Source of the DNA: Lingula anatina
Lineage: Eukaryota; Brachiopoda; Lingulata; Lingulida; Lingulidae
Direction of reading: 5' to 3'
Length of the DNA stretch: 25,520 bases
Assembly (NCBI RefSeq): GCF_001039355.2
Contig: NW_019773850.1
Coordinates: 6,541 to 32,060, forward strand
The notes under the pieces: model-generated
Told to the model about the DNA's origin: nothing
The model's database searches: none
Seen by the model: the letters and a program-made list of their open reading frames with translations, nothing else
Position numbers and translations under genes: made by a program
In this document: positions 1 to 13,644 of the stretch, in pieces
How the letters are laid out: every line of letters starts with the position of its first letter
Position numbering within the stretch: position 1 is the stretch's first letter

Positions 1-171
1 AAAAAAAAACATTTAGACCTATGACCCACTTCAAAAACTGTACTGCAGCCGGAATTATAAATAGTATTATCTGGCCTCTCATCCCAAAATACCTCATTTG
101 AAATTCATATTTTACAACAATTGTACTTACACCATTCAAAATCAAATTAAGATGCTGCAATGCAAAAATAC

Positions 172-177
172 TTTATT
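172..177 (-). terminator. Polyadenylation signal AATAAA for the Mondo-like gene
   Basis: TTTATT on the plus strand reads as AATAAA on the minus strand. It lies about 165 bp past the stop codon at 341-343, so cleavage would be expected near 140-160. The motif is exact; its use is inferred. Confidence 0.5.
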
Positions 178-340
178 CAAGTCATAAAAATACAATCCAT
201 TGATAAAGCAATACATATGAAAATCAATATATTATTTTACATCTTTACAAAAGGGCAGCTGTTTATGTACACTACAATATATACACATCTGAGTGTCCAC
301 TCAGATTTGCGCCATAGGTGGCACAGCACTTCAAGACAGG

Positions 341-711
341 TCATGAACTCATGGCATATTCCTCAAGGGCCCCACGGACACATTCTGCAGGAAAATCTTC
401 TGGCTTCGTCAACACTGCCGTACTTGTGCTCAGCTGACGAAGTGTATGAAGTGCAACTAGAAAAAGGTATTCATACCTTACTGAAGTTACAGTGAAGTAT
501 GTTTTAATGATAAAATTTTGGCTTATGTTTATTGCAGGGAAATTTCCAAACAAGGCACAAAAACAGTGAACAATATTAACAACAAAAGAAAAAAAATGTG
601 TGTATACAGTTTGTCAGGAACTCTTGTATTTCATGCTATAAATTTTCTTCATTTAGATTCTGGATATTTCAGTGCCTCTATACACTTAAGGTTCCACTCC
701 TTGCACTTCAA

Positions 712-751
<40 letters not shown>

Positions 752-3700
752 TGTGCATGAATGTACAAACATCAATCTCACCTGCCCTCATGCCCCCCAG
801 TGAGCAGTGGTTCTGCAACCAGACCATTACAGAAGAGCGGAACTCATTCCAGGTCTTGGTGGACACGGTTTGGTTGAAGGAGTCAAACAATGGACGCATT
901 AACATTCCATACTAATGCCAAAGTCAAGGTAAACACTAAATATAAACATATTACTCTAAATTTCTGATAAGCTGTAAGGCTTTAAGATTTTAATAAATTG
1001 AACTGAAACTAGTTACCTCTCATTTCATCTTGAATGTGACTTCAATTTAAGACTTTGAGGTGTGAGTTAACAAAACACTGCAAGTTCACTGCAGGATTGC
1101 TCTACTTTTAAGACATTTTAAAAATTGTAGCTGAAATGATACCTGTTCAGTTCTTAGAAATAAATACACAAGTATCCACATAATCAAGTATTCTTGCCAT
1201 TGTAAATATATGTCCAATTTTTACATAAACAAATTGTCTTCATTATCTTAATCTTTTTACTTCAAAAAGGATACGACCCAATATTTCCAACTCCTGTAAG
1301 TTTCTCTTCTTACATGTTCCTCGTACATAGCCCCCAAATTTGACTTGGATGTTACAGCAGAGCTCTTGGCACACTCTTCACCAACATCAGTACCCGACTC
1401 AGGAAGCAAGGCTTGCAACTGGCTGTAAAAATTCAAGAAAAAATGCATTAGAAAACTTAAAATGAAATAAGAATTAACCAAACTTTTCGGAGTGTAGACG
1501 AAATCACACACAGATAAAGCGCACTTTAATCACTGGTGACATTAAAAACTGTGGCGTAAGTGAAAAAAAAAAAAAAAAGGAAGAGGAACTGGATATAATT
1601 TCTATTCAACAAAAAAGAATGTGAATTGATCGTGTTATTTTATAAGAACCAAAAAGAAATTTAAATTGTAATTTTTCAAATTGACAAAAAAAGAATATCC
1701 CTGCCCACCCAAGTCTGAAATTAAAGAAACTGCCCATTTGAATTATTCAATTCAATCAATTTTTGATTTGACCTGAAGACAAGAAAAGTTTTAATCAAAA
1801 TCTTATTATTTAGAATCCAAAATGAAAAACATGCCTGAAATTCAGAAAAGTTTTTATTTATTTTGACAGAAATAGTTCAAAAAAATATTAATTTTTAATT
1901 GAAGAGGGACCTGCAATTCTAACCACAAAACAGTTTTGAATTATTGTATTAAAGTGTGCATCTGCTGTGTATCATCTGCAAAAAAAATCCATAGTAATGA
2001 GATTTTCAAGACAAGCATGCATGCATATACCAACAGTCTTTCATTCAATCACATTATGTCAATGATTGGTGGAAAACTAATCTGTAAACCATGTTCACAA
2101 CAGCGTGAAGTAAGCTTACCCCATCCACATACTTACCTAACCCAATACACTTGGTGGTGATATGTTGTTTTGTGCGTTATTTTTTTCGAAAATGACCCTC
2201 ACCTAGTCTGTTGGGTCAGCATCTCTATTTCGGCACGCAGAGCGTCACCCTCATTCTGCATTTGAATACGCTCAGCCTGGAGCTGTCGGCAGTAATCGGC
2301 AGCTGGTGTGTTTAAAAGCAGAGGGTGTCGTTTTAATAAACGGGACATGGGGGACCAGTGTGCTGCCAGGTCTTTTCCCATCATGCTTTTTTATCCAAAG
2401 AAAAAAATTATCTTTTTTTTTTTTCATTTCACTGATGATGACAATCCATAACCGGATGAATAAATGTTTTCATCCTTCCAAAAGTGCATGTCATGGTTCT
2501 GATCTAGCAACACAGAATAAGGGAGGGGGAATGTATATATAAACATCTGCCATGTCTTATCTTATCTGGTAGATGACACAAGTACTCACATTGTATCAAA
2601 GCAGGAAAATAAACTGTCAAGAAATCCCAAACATTTCTCTTTAAATTTACAAACAGGTCTTACATAAACCTTGTTAAATGAGCGTTTGCCTTTTTGCTCA
2701 TCTGTCGGATAGTTTTCTGAAGACAGATAGTGGCTAAAATACAATATAATTTATAATCTTATATAAATTTAGCATTTTAGTAAGGTATAGTTACTTTTTA
2801 GCAGAACTGATTAGAGTTTACAATGAACTGAAAAATTTTTGTCCCCAAAAATGTTTTAGATACTTGAAAAAAAATTAAATTTTATGAAACTCATAAAACG
2901 GTCACTTGTTGGCAGACAACTTTATTTTTCCATGTGAAATCTTCCTGTGTGTGCATGTGTGTGTGTGCATGCGCGTGTGTGTATGCTGTTGTTGTTGTTG
3001 TTTTGAACGAAAAGTTTTATGAGAACAAGCCAAGGTGAGTGTTGGGCTTCTGGGGTCAACAATAATCTTTATCAACATGGAGGTCTCTTCAGTTTAACAG
3101 AAGAGTTCAAAGAGTAAAACTGTCCCCCTTGACAGAAAATCTCTTAATATCTGCAAAAACAGCAATATTATTTATGTATTTATTATTAAAATTATTATTA
3201 TTATTATCATTTTGAGTGTCTGTAGACTATATTATATCCACATTTTAAAAATAAGACTGTCACAGAAGTAGAGTTCACATCAAACAACAGTTAACATTTC
3301 TTAAAGAACCATCATGGAGCTTTTATCTTTTGTTAAAAATTATAAACATCAATATTAAATAACTTATTTCAGAAGTTTTCTCTGCTAAAGTAATCTTTAA
3401 TGTCACTATTGCAAAATTATTCAAAGATTCATCTGGTATTTTGAGATTGCACAACAAAGACTATTTTCACAGATCATGAAAGGCAAATGCAAGATCACAT
3501 ATATTTGTTTTGTGTTCTTTTCCTGTTTTGATAACACAATGCTTATACTTGTATATAACACTGTCCCTAACTGTAACATTTTCTTTTGGAAATGATGGGA
3601 AGACTTGTGTTTGGCCAATGAAGGACAAATGAGTTCCCACCTACCTTTGAACAACATGGCAGATTTACTCTCTCTGCTTCCTGGGCTATCATCAATGGCT

Positions 3701-6700
3701 GGAACGAGAGTCTTCAGGTCTCCAAAGCCATGCTAAAATTAAATATTTATTTTCTTTTTCAAAAAAAGTAATAATCACCATAATGTCTTAGGCTATGCAT
3801 ATGGATTTTCTGTGTTCTGCTACAAAACTTCATAGCTGGCTTCAAGGAGAAAGGGGAATATTGCTTTTGGCTCACAAATCATAATACAGATTTTTAATAC
3901 CAAATCATTACACTGTGATTAATCAAATAGTTAAGTAAGACAAATAAACAGTTGTCTCTCTAGAAAACCATTCAAAATAATAAACAGGTTTATAAAAAAA
4001 CAATATGGTGTAATATATACTAGACCAATGGGTTATATTTGTTCGTAATTTTCCTAGTTATTTCTCTCCTTTTTTAAAAAAGCACCTGAATTTTTGATCT
4101 CCTACGCAATTCTGCCTTTATATGAGATTCTCTCTTGTGTCTTGCCACGGGGTTCTTTTGTTTCCTCTTTCTGCTGCTTTCAGATCCTGGGGATGCCTCT
4201 GGACTGCTGGGCAATGACACAATGGATGACGGTTGTTCCAAGCTCTGTGGAGATTCGATGCTCAAGGTTTTCAGGAGGGAATTCTGCATGATAAAAATAT
4301 ATATTATGCTGACAGAAATTTTAAATTTGCTGGAGTTTGAGGCCATTAATGCACTTAATGCTTCAACATTACATGTGTACCATGCAAAAAAAACTGAGAC
4401 CCATGATAAGGAAAAAAATATATAAATGTATTTAACAGCCCTCTACTTTCAAGTTTAGTATGTTTTGTCACATCTCAACAAACAAAGCAAAATAAAAGTG
4501 TAATTCACAATATTTTCTAACAAAGACTGAAGATGATGTAAAAGTAATCAGTAGTTTTGTGGTTAATAGGGAAAAATTGGATTACTCCTTTCTCAACATA
4601 CTTAATAATGTTTGAACTGTTATATCTACTGCATGAAATGTGCCTGGTTTAGCTGTGTTGTAGACAGCTACTAGCATAAGATAATAAAATATCAGATTTT
4701 TTTCTTTGCTTTCGAACAATAAAAATGTTTTGTTCAAAACCTATTAAGTCATGTAATAGATTTGCTTATTGCTCTGAAGAATCAACAGATGTTAAAATAG
4801 CAATGTCTTCATAGAGGGTGTCATTGGGTCTTTTTGTCACCCCTGAAAGTCACTTTTAATTATCTGAGATGCATGAAATGTTCATATTATTTGATCTGTG
4901 AAAAATCCCATTCATGTACGTCACTCGTGAATGCAAGTTTTTACTCTTTGTCATTCGTGTCAAAAAGTCATTCTTGGTGATTTGAGATTTCCAACTTATA
5001 TTTCCTGCATTTTAAATGAAACAGAATAAAGATTTATATCCTGTGATTTGTGCATTGATAAGTTATTTCCAGTGAACTTTGATCACTCCCCCCCCCCTCC
5101 CCCACAATGGAACCCTCACCACAGTACTCAGGGGCAGGTCAGGCCATCTTCTGGGTCTTCCGGAAGACGGTCAGATTGTCAGGTTTATTTTGACGGTTAT
5201 CTAATGTTTTCTGTCGGAAGATGGTCCAAATGGAGGATGGATCAACAAAGATAATTTGACACTGTCAGAAAATGTCTCTTCTCATAGAAGAATATATGAC
5301 TTGTTTTCCTTTAGCACTACGAGCCATGAGGAGTAATGACCCACTCAGAGAGTGATCTAATCATCCATGAGGCCATGCAAGCATGTCCACCTAGGTGTTA
5401 ATAAGGTGAGTGCACATGATAAGGTTTATGGCTTTATGCACAACAGATCCGGTATCAGAATCAAAAAGAACCACTTGTCCACTGACCATGAATTTTCCTC
5501 CAGTCAACAGGGCTACTGTTATTTGTAGTCCAAGGGTGTTATGCTCATTATCATACCTTGTCAGAAAGAAGAAAAGGTGACCAAACTTTGGGTTAAGTAA
5601 AGTCTCAATCAAGCAATAGTATTTTGGGGTGTTTTGATTTCTGTACAAACTAAATAAAGTATTATTTCTGTATGGAATAAATATAAGCACTTTCTGCCGC
5701 CAATGCCTGTCTGAAAAATAATCTGTACATGAGTGCCGATTCAAAGAAAATATGGTACAAAGTTTGATGACGTTACAAAAAACTTCCTGGTATGGCCTAC
5801 AACTGTGCTGCATCACTTGTGACTTAATTTGGTAATGAAGTTTTTCAGTGCAAAATATTTTAATTTATTCTGAACTCTTCTTACCCAGGCAAAGTCATTC
5901 CATAAGTTTCCCTTTTTAATGTAAAGCAAAATCATGTACGGGCCATAAAAAAAGGTAAAAAAATAACTATACATTATGATAAATTATATTCCTCTCCTGT
6001 TTCTGTCATGACAGTTAATACGTCATGTCCAGTAATACGATAGTCACCCTGGGCATTGACCCAGAAAGGTCATGCCTCTGACGTCACACATACGTCAGTA
6101 ATGAATGGGTTTTTACCGAGACACACCTCCTGCCACCGAAACTGGATTGGACCAGATTATTCACGTGAACAACGCACCTTCTCATTTACGGCAATATCAT
6201 TGGATATAAGGCAAAGCACGTGATAGAAAACTGCAAAGGTATATAAAGACGAACACTACCCATATTCAGATTCTATCGATCAAGTCAGCGCCGAGGACGA
6301 TAATAGTAAACTAAGCAACGTGCTGCCTGACTTAGATGTACAAATTTGTAAACAGTACGTGGTTCAAAAGTGAGCGTCACGGTAAAATCCGATGCTCGGT
6401 TACTCAAAATCATCAAAGAAATAATCTGAACAAATCTTAAGATATCAAAGACGTACTGAAGAAGGATCTTTATCTGATCGCACGAGAACGTGCTGAATTA
6501 TACAACTATAAAGCAGAAATACGAAGTAATGGTTTAGGACTATTACCAAAGTATTTCACTTACTTGTTCTTGGTATGGGTCTTCGATGGTCAGGTTAAAC
6601 AGATCTGTATCATCTAAAAATCTCGCCAGTAACATTTCGGGACAATCTCTGTCGGCTTTCATCCTCTCCGCGAGCGTGTTGTCGCTACGAATGCCAGGCA

Positions 6701-6701
6701 T
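341..6701 (-). CDS. MLXIP: Mondo-family bHLH-zipper transcription factor (MondoA/ChREBP-like), 7 exons, 5' end uncertain
   Basis: Exons in transcript order: 6701-6564, 4283-4086, 3732-3645, 2302-2203, 1422-1275, 911-782 and 456-341. All junction phases agree and give 305 residues from the chosen ATG. Residues about 92-112 are the basic region and start of helix 1 (RESHIKAELRRRSKIQ). Residues 113-142 complete the helix-loop-helix (GFGDLKTLVP). Residues 142-175 form the leucine zipper. Residues 218-285 match the C-terminal dimerisation/cytoplasmic-localisation domain of MondoA and ChREBP (WKYWVYGMLMRPLFDSF, then LHTLRQLSTSTAVL). Family members pair with Mlx and bind carbohydrate-response E-boxes to control glucose-responsive genes. 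The C-terminal domain resembles Mondo more than Mlx. The conserved N-terminal glucose-sensing (MCR) region was not found in the window. The frame stays open upstream of the ATG to about 6861, so an earlier exon could join near 6776. The start and the symbol are therefore provisional; family membership is secure. Confidence 0.85.
715..755. repeat. (GT)n microsatellite
   Basis: About 41 bp of GT repeats with one interruption, in the last intron of the Mondo-like gene just beyond the exon ending at 782. Apparent cysteine/valine or histidine/threonine reading frames here are only translations of the repeat. Confidence 0.95.
912..1274 (-). other. U12-type (minor spliceosome) GT-AG intron
   Basis: This 363-bp intron separates residues 224 and 225 of the Mondo-like protein. 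Its 5' end on the minus strand is GTATCCTTTTT, matching the minor-spliceosome donor consensus GTATCCTTT. Near its 3' end ACCTTGACTT matches the U12 branch-point consensus TTCCTTAAC, with the branch A 12 nt before the terminal AG. Splicing here gives WKYWV-YGMLMRPLF, which aligns without gaps to the family's WKFWIFSIIIKPLF. Donor GTAAAA 11 nt downstream would leave the frame out of phase with the acceptor. Confidence 0.85.
1423..4085. other. Introns between Mondo-like exons 2 and 5
   Basis: Three introns (1423-2202, 2303-3644 and 3733-4085) interrupted only by the two small exons at 2203-2302 and 3645-3732. They are AT-rich, with poly-A/T runs near 1562 and 2408, GT-rich and GTT repeats at about 2947-3002, and ATT repeats near 3181-3210. 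No other gene or mobile element was recognised. Confidence 0.7.
5129..5280. mobile_element. Decayed, 3'-truncated copy of the 18047-18214 MITE
   Basis: Starts CAGGGGCAGGTCAGG and then shares TTCTGGGTCTTCC, GAAGACGGTCAGATT, GGAGGAT-GATCAA and TGTCAGAAAAT with the element at 18047-18214, in the same order and spacing. The similarity stops near 5280 before the expected right terminal inverted repeat, so this copy is truncated or diverged. It sits in the first intron of the Mondo-like gene. Confidence 0.75.
6162..6275 (+). promoter_or_regulatory. Possible promoter: two CACGTG E-boxes and a TATA box
   Basis: CACGTG occurs at 6162-6167 and 6217-6222, and TATATAAAG at 6240-6248. An initiator-like TTCAGATT lies about 20-25 bp further on. 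The arrangement looks like a plus-strand core promoter, yet it lies in the first intron of a minus-strand gene and no convincing plus-strand gene follows. It could be a promoter of a lost retroelement, an antisense transcript or chance. CACGTG is the core bound by Mondo-Mlx dimers, so feedback is conceivable but unproven. Confidence 0.3.
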
Positions 6702-7816
6702 TAACTGGCGCTCACCGCTGGTGGCGCGGCGATCACCGGGGCAGCATTCCGTATCTCTAATTGGTGGACTAATCAACACAAAGTTTTTAACATCAAAGAT
6801 AATCGTCGCAACATGAGTGTCTTTTGTGGAAAGGAAATCAGTATGACCGACAAAAACTCGTCAATTTTCTAAATTTACTATTGCAACGAAGGTCACATGC
6901 TTCGCAATGCTAACCCTGTATAAACCAATAGGGGGCAGAACGATAGCATTGATGAAATGTAATGAAACCTGTGTGGGTGATTGGTTGTTTTAGGGGCCTG
7001 CACTTCTTGTTTGGTCTACAGATTCTACAGTATTTCAAAATTTAAAAGTTTGGAAATCTTGGGGGCATTGATTTCCAAGGGGGATTTTTTTTAAGCAAAT
7101 GTGCTAATATCACAAGCGTCAAAATAAATGGTGAAATAAATTATCCTTGATCTAAATCGGGTAAATGAAAAGCAGCTAGAGAGGGACAAGCGCCGTTATG
7201 ATAATAAATAAAGGATAAAAAAAAAAACTATCGAGAGTGTGACAGAGTTTTTTAAAGGCTTGTCAAATAAAAATCAAATTAACACTTTTATTAAAATAAA
7301 GAGGTGCCACATATAGCCTATTAAGCAACACTTAACCTCGCGTGTTAGGATGCAGCCTTTCTCTGCTATTTAAATAGAATTCATGAATGAAGCCACGAGT
7401 AGGCCTCAGATTGCATCGTTTTCGGTATCTTATTACCACATACTATTCTTACCTGCTGTTGTTGTGTGCATTTTACGCTATTTAATAGTCCTGAAAATGT
7501 TCCCTGAAAGGTTTCAGTGGCCTCCCAGAATATTTGTTCGTGTCGCAAAAAATTGTATTGTTGTTGTTATATAATATTGTCCTCTTAATGATATGTGTTA
7601 GGTCTAAATATCATCACTACATAAGCACCGACCAAAAACAGAACCTCCATTATTTTAATTCAGCCATGTTGCGAGATGGCGATCATCGTGCACGTTGTGA
7701 GTAAAGAATTAGCAGCATCAGGTGACCGAATGCTACTTGATAATAATTAATTACATTTGAATATCAGATCTTATGTCTACTGCATCTCACGCAAGTCATC
7801 TCTATACTACCCCAAC
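6702..7816. other. Upstream flank of the Mondo-like gene, no gene recognised
   Basis: The first 150 bp or so is relatively CpG-rich and continues the first exon's frame without a stop to about 6861, consistent with 5' UTR or further coding sequence. Beyond it the DNA becomes AT-rich. Open frames such as 7383-7574 resemble no family. No MCR exon of a Mondo protein was found on either strand. Confidence 0.5.
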
Positions 7817-7924
7817 GGGGCCGTAGCGATAGTCCGAAGGTTCAATAGTCCGAAGGTTCATTGGTCCGAATGTTCACTATAGAACCTTCGGACCAATGAA
7901 CCTTCGGACTATCGAGACGCCCCC
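7817..7924. mobile_element. Short foldback MITE with 8-bp target duplication (hAT-like)
   Basis: A 108-bp element flanked by exact direct repeats ACCCCAAC at 7809-7816 and 7925-7932. Its ends are inverted repeats: GGGGCCGTAGCGATAGTCC on the left against GGGGGCGTCTCGATAGTCC read from the right, 16 of 19 matching. Inside are tandem 16-bp units ATAGTCCGAAGGTTCA and variants, then their inverted copies, so nearly the whole element folds into a hairpin. An 8-bp duplication is typical of hAT transposons; assignment to that superfamily is inference. Confidence 0.85.
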
Positions 7925-7968
7925 ACCCCAACCCCTTTATCTTGATAAGTTCTGGGGGTAGATTATTA

Positions 7969-8054
7969 ATTAATTTATTTATTTTATCTATTTTATTTAT
8001 ATTTATTTATTTTATTTATATTTATTTATTTTATTTATTTATTTATTTATTTGC
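7969..8054. repeat. TTTA-rich simple repeat
   Basis: An impure run of TTTA/TTTAT units with ATTTATTT interruptions. The apparent hydrophobic reading frame over it is an artefact of the repeat. Confidence 0.85.
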
Positions 8055-8925
8055 TAAGATGGTTTGGATACAAGTTCATACATCGACTAATCCTCATCTT
8101 TCTTTAGACTTTCCCCCGCTTGCATCTGTCATTGACGCTTCCGATTCTCCTCAGAAGCACTTTAATACGTATATACATATATACATATAGGCAGTGAAAC
8201 AAATATAAGCAATATACAATGACAGTATTAGAAAAGAACAGCAATATTAAAAAATCAAGAGTTCACATCAAACACTATTTAAAACTTTAGATGTGGGTAC
8301 CTTGTATCAGAACACTACTTAAAATTTCGATTTAAATTTAAAGGATGTGGTCATTTGAAGTAAATGTTTTATTGAAAAATAATCCAAAAGAAAACAAGAA
8401 TTGAAAGATTTCTGTAAATTGAACTTCCCTTAAAACACAGGTCTTTCGTTAGTTAAAAATTTCTCATCTCATAATTTGTTCCTCAGAAATGATGTACTGG
8501 TACTTGTTTGGAGCGACCACTGGTCATTGCTATGACTATGCATGGTACGCGGCAGCAAAGGAATGTAAATGACCTAACAGCCGAACAATGGCACGAAAGC
8601 GGACGTTTGCGTAGTCTATAATATGAGGCACAGGAGTGTAAAATAACATACGGATGAGAATTGGCTAAATATCTAATTATCTTATTTTCAGAAAACGTGA
8701 ACATAACCCCCTCCCCCCCTTTCTTGTGCCGCCCAGCACACGTCCACTATCCGCCATGCTCTAAGTAACTACTGATGCGACATGACAGAGCGCAAACTTA
8801 GATACTGAAGCTAATGAAAGAAGGCGGGCACTGTGCACGTTCCACAACGTGAGTTAATGCCCGTCACTGATGCACGCGTTTCGAGGACGTGGACCACCTT
8901 ATCTTCGAGACAAACGCACAAAAGC
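8055..8925. other. Intergenic stretch, no gene recognised
   Basis: AT-rich to about 8700, including TATACATA repeats near 8169-8189, then more balanced base composition from about 8740. The open frame at 8483-8704 (minus) matches no family I know. Nothing else is supportable. Confidence 0.5.
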
Positions 8926-8929
8926 GCGT

Positions 8930-9132
8930 TATAAAAGTCGAGCAAGGGCATCTGTCAAAATACCTGCGTTGCGTGGTAGTCACTGTCGTGGCTGTCTTGT
9001 TAAAACTACCTTAGATTTATATTACAGATAAGACGGTCTTCTTATACCACTTTGGATTTATTCAAGATTTATTTAACAGATAAGACTGCACAGTTTTGTT
9101 AGATTTCCAAAGATTCTCTTCATAGATAAGAC
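8930..9132 (+). promoter_or_regulatory. TATA box followed by three AGATAAGAC motifs
   Basis: TATAAAAG at 8930-8937 sits in GC-balanced sequence. Downstream, AGATAAGAC occurs three times, at 9026-9034, 9078-9086 and 9124-9132, each after a similar AGATTTAT or AGATT stretch. The core matches the GATA-factor site WGATAR. The region could be a promoter, an imperfect tandem repeat, or part of a solo LTR; I found no target duplication or retroelement coding region to decide. Confidence 0.3.
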
Positions 9133-9569
9133 CGGCTGGAGTTACACCCCGGAGAGCATAACGACTTCAATTTAAACTTAGGACAAGGAGCTAAACAAGC
9201 ATAAATGTGGTTATATATTAATTCACCTCAGTGACTGGTTAGGACAGAGAAATCTTGATAATGTGGGTGGGTTCCCAGTTATCGCTTGGGACTCGGGGTA
9301 CTTGAGAAAGTCTTACTGGCACAACTGTCGCAATGCCAGAATCACTTAGTGGAACAACCAACGGTGAAATCACCTCAGAAAATCCAAGTGTGTTTGGATA
9401 AGATTGATTAAAATTGAATGACTTGATTGCGAGCTAAAATGTGTCATTTTTGATTAAATAAAAACCAGTCTCTTGGATAAAATAACAACTACTTATCTGC
9501 AGTCTTAAATGGGGAATAATTTTCTATTGAAAAATCAAATCTGGTGTTTTTTAACATATACCCAGTAAT
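9133..9569. other. Intergenic stretch between the GATA-motif region and NSUN4 3' end
   Basis: No coding frame, RNA gene or repeat with identifiable ends was recognised. The part from about 9420 is AT-rich and lies just beyond the expected 3' end of NSUN4. Confidence 0.45.
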
Positions 9570-9575
9570 TTTATT
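9570..9575 (-). terminator. Polyadenylation signal AATAAA for NSUN4
   Basis: TTTATT on the plus strand is AATAAA on the minus strand, about 155 bp after the NSUN4 stop codon at 9730-9732. The motif is exact; its use is inferred. Confidence 0.45.
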
Positions 9576-9729
9576 CAGTGCTTTTTGCCACAATTTTCAG
9601 TTGTCCAACAGAAAACCATTTAAAATTATTTTTGCTTGTTTCTATTTGCCTTGTTTAAAGGGGTAATTAATATGCACTGAATAAGGCATACCTATATTTT
9701 GAAAAGTAAAATGCTCTGAATTCTAGCAC

Positions 9730-13491
<3,762 letters not shown>

Positions 13492-13644
13492 GCAATCCCA
13501 TTGGCTCTGATTCCTAGTTTGACCAATCAAAATCAAAAATACTTAATTTTAGGACACGTCAAAGCGACCTCCAAAACCGGAAGTGGCCAGTATTATTGAC
13601 AGAAATGTAAAGTAACTTTGCTTTAGGCGGCTTTAAATATCAAC
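13492..13644. promoter_or_regulatory. Bidirectional promoter between NSUN4 and UBE2J1
   Basis: Only 153 bp separates the two divergent start codons, so both transcripts must initiate here or within neighbouring exons. It contains CCAAT at 13523-13527, an inverted CCAAT (ATTGG) at 13500-13504, and ACCGGAAGTG at 13576-13585, a textbook ETS/GABP site. There is no clear TATA box. GABP sites are common at animal bidirectional and mitochondrial-gene promoters, which suits NSUN4. Confidence 0.75.

Larger units (their letters stand above)
4284..6563. other. Large first intron of the Mondo-like gene
   Basis: A 2.28-kb stretch between the first two identified coding exons. It holds a decayed MITE copy (5129-5280), a C-rich tract at about 5088-5103, and a TATA/E-box cluster near 6162-6275. 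A 141-codon open frame lies on the minus strand at 5391-5816; it resembles no family I know and has no clear splice signals, so I do not call it a gene. Confidence 0.6.

Noticed and set aside
598-915. Plus-strand frames with Cys-Val repeats
   Set aside because: They translate the GT microsatellite and lie opposite real Mondo exons.
1257-1274. Mondo frame reading on past the exon to WVVSFLK and a stop
   Set aside because: The extension is intronic. Splicing at 1275 to 911 restores the family alignment WKYWVYGMLMRPLF, so the stop is not used.
5391-5816. 141-codon minus-strand open frame in the Mondo intron
   Set aside because: It is the longest non-gene frame in the first 9 kb, but it lacks any motif I know, has no clear splice or promoter context and a composition like the surrounding AT-rich intron. 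Conservation data would be needed.
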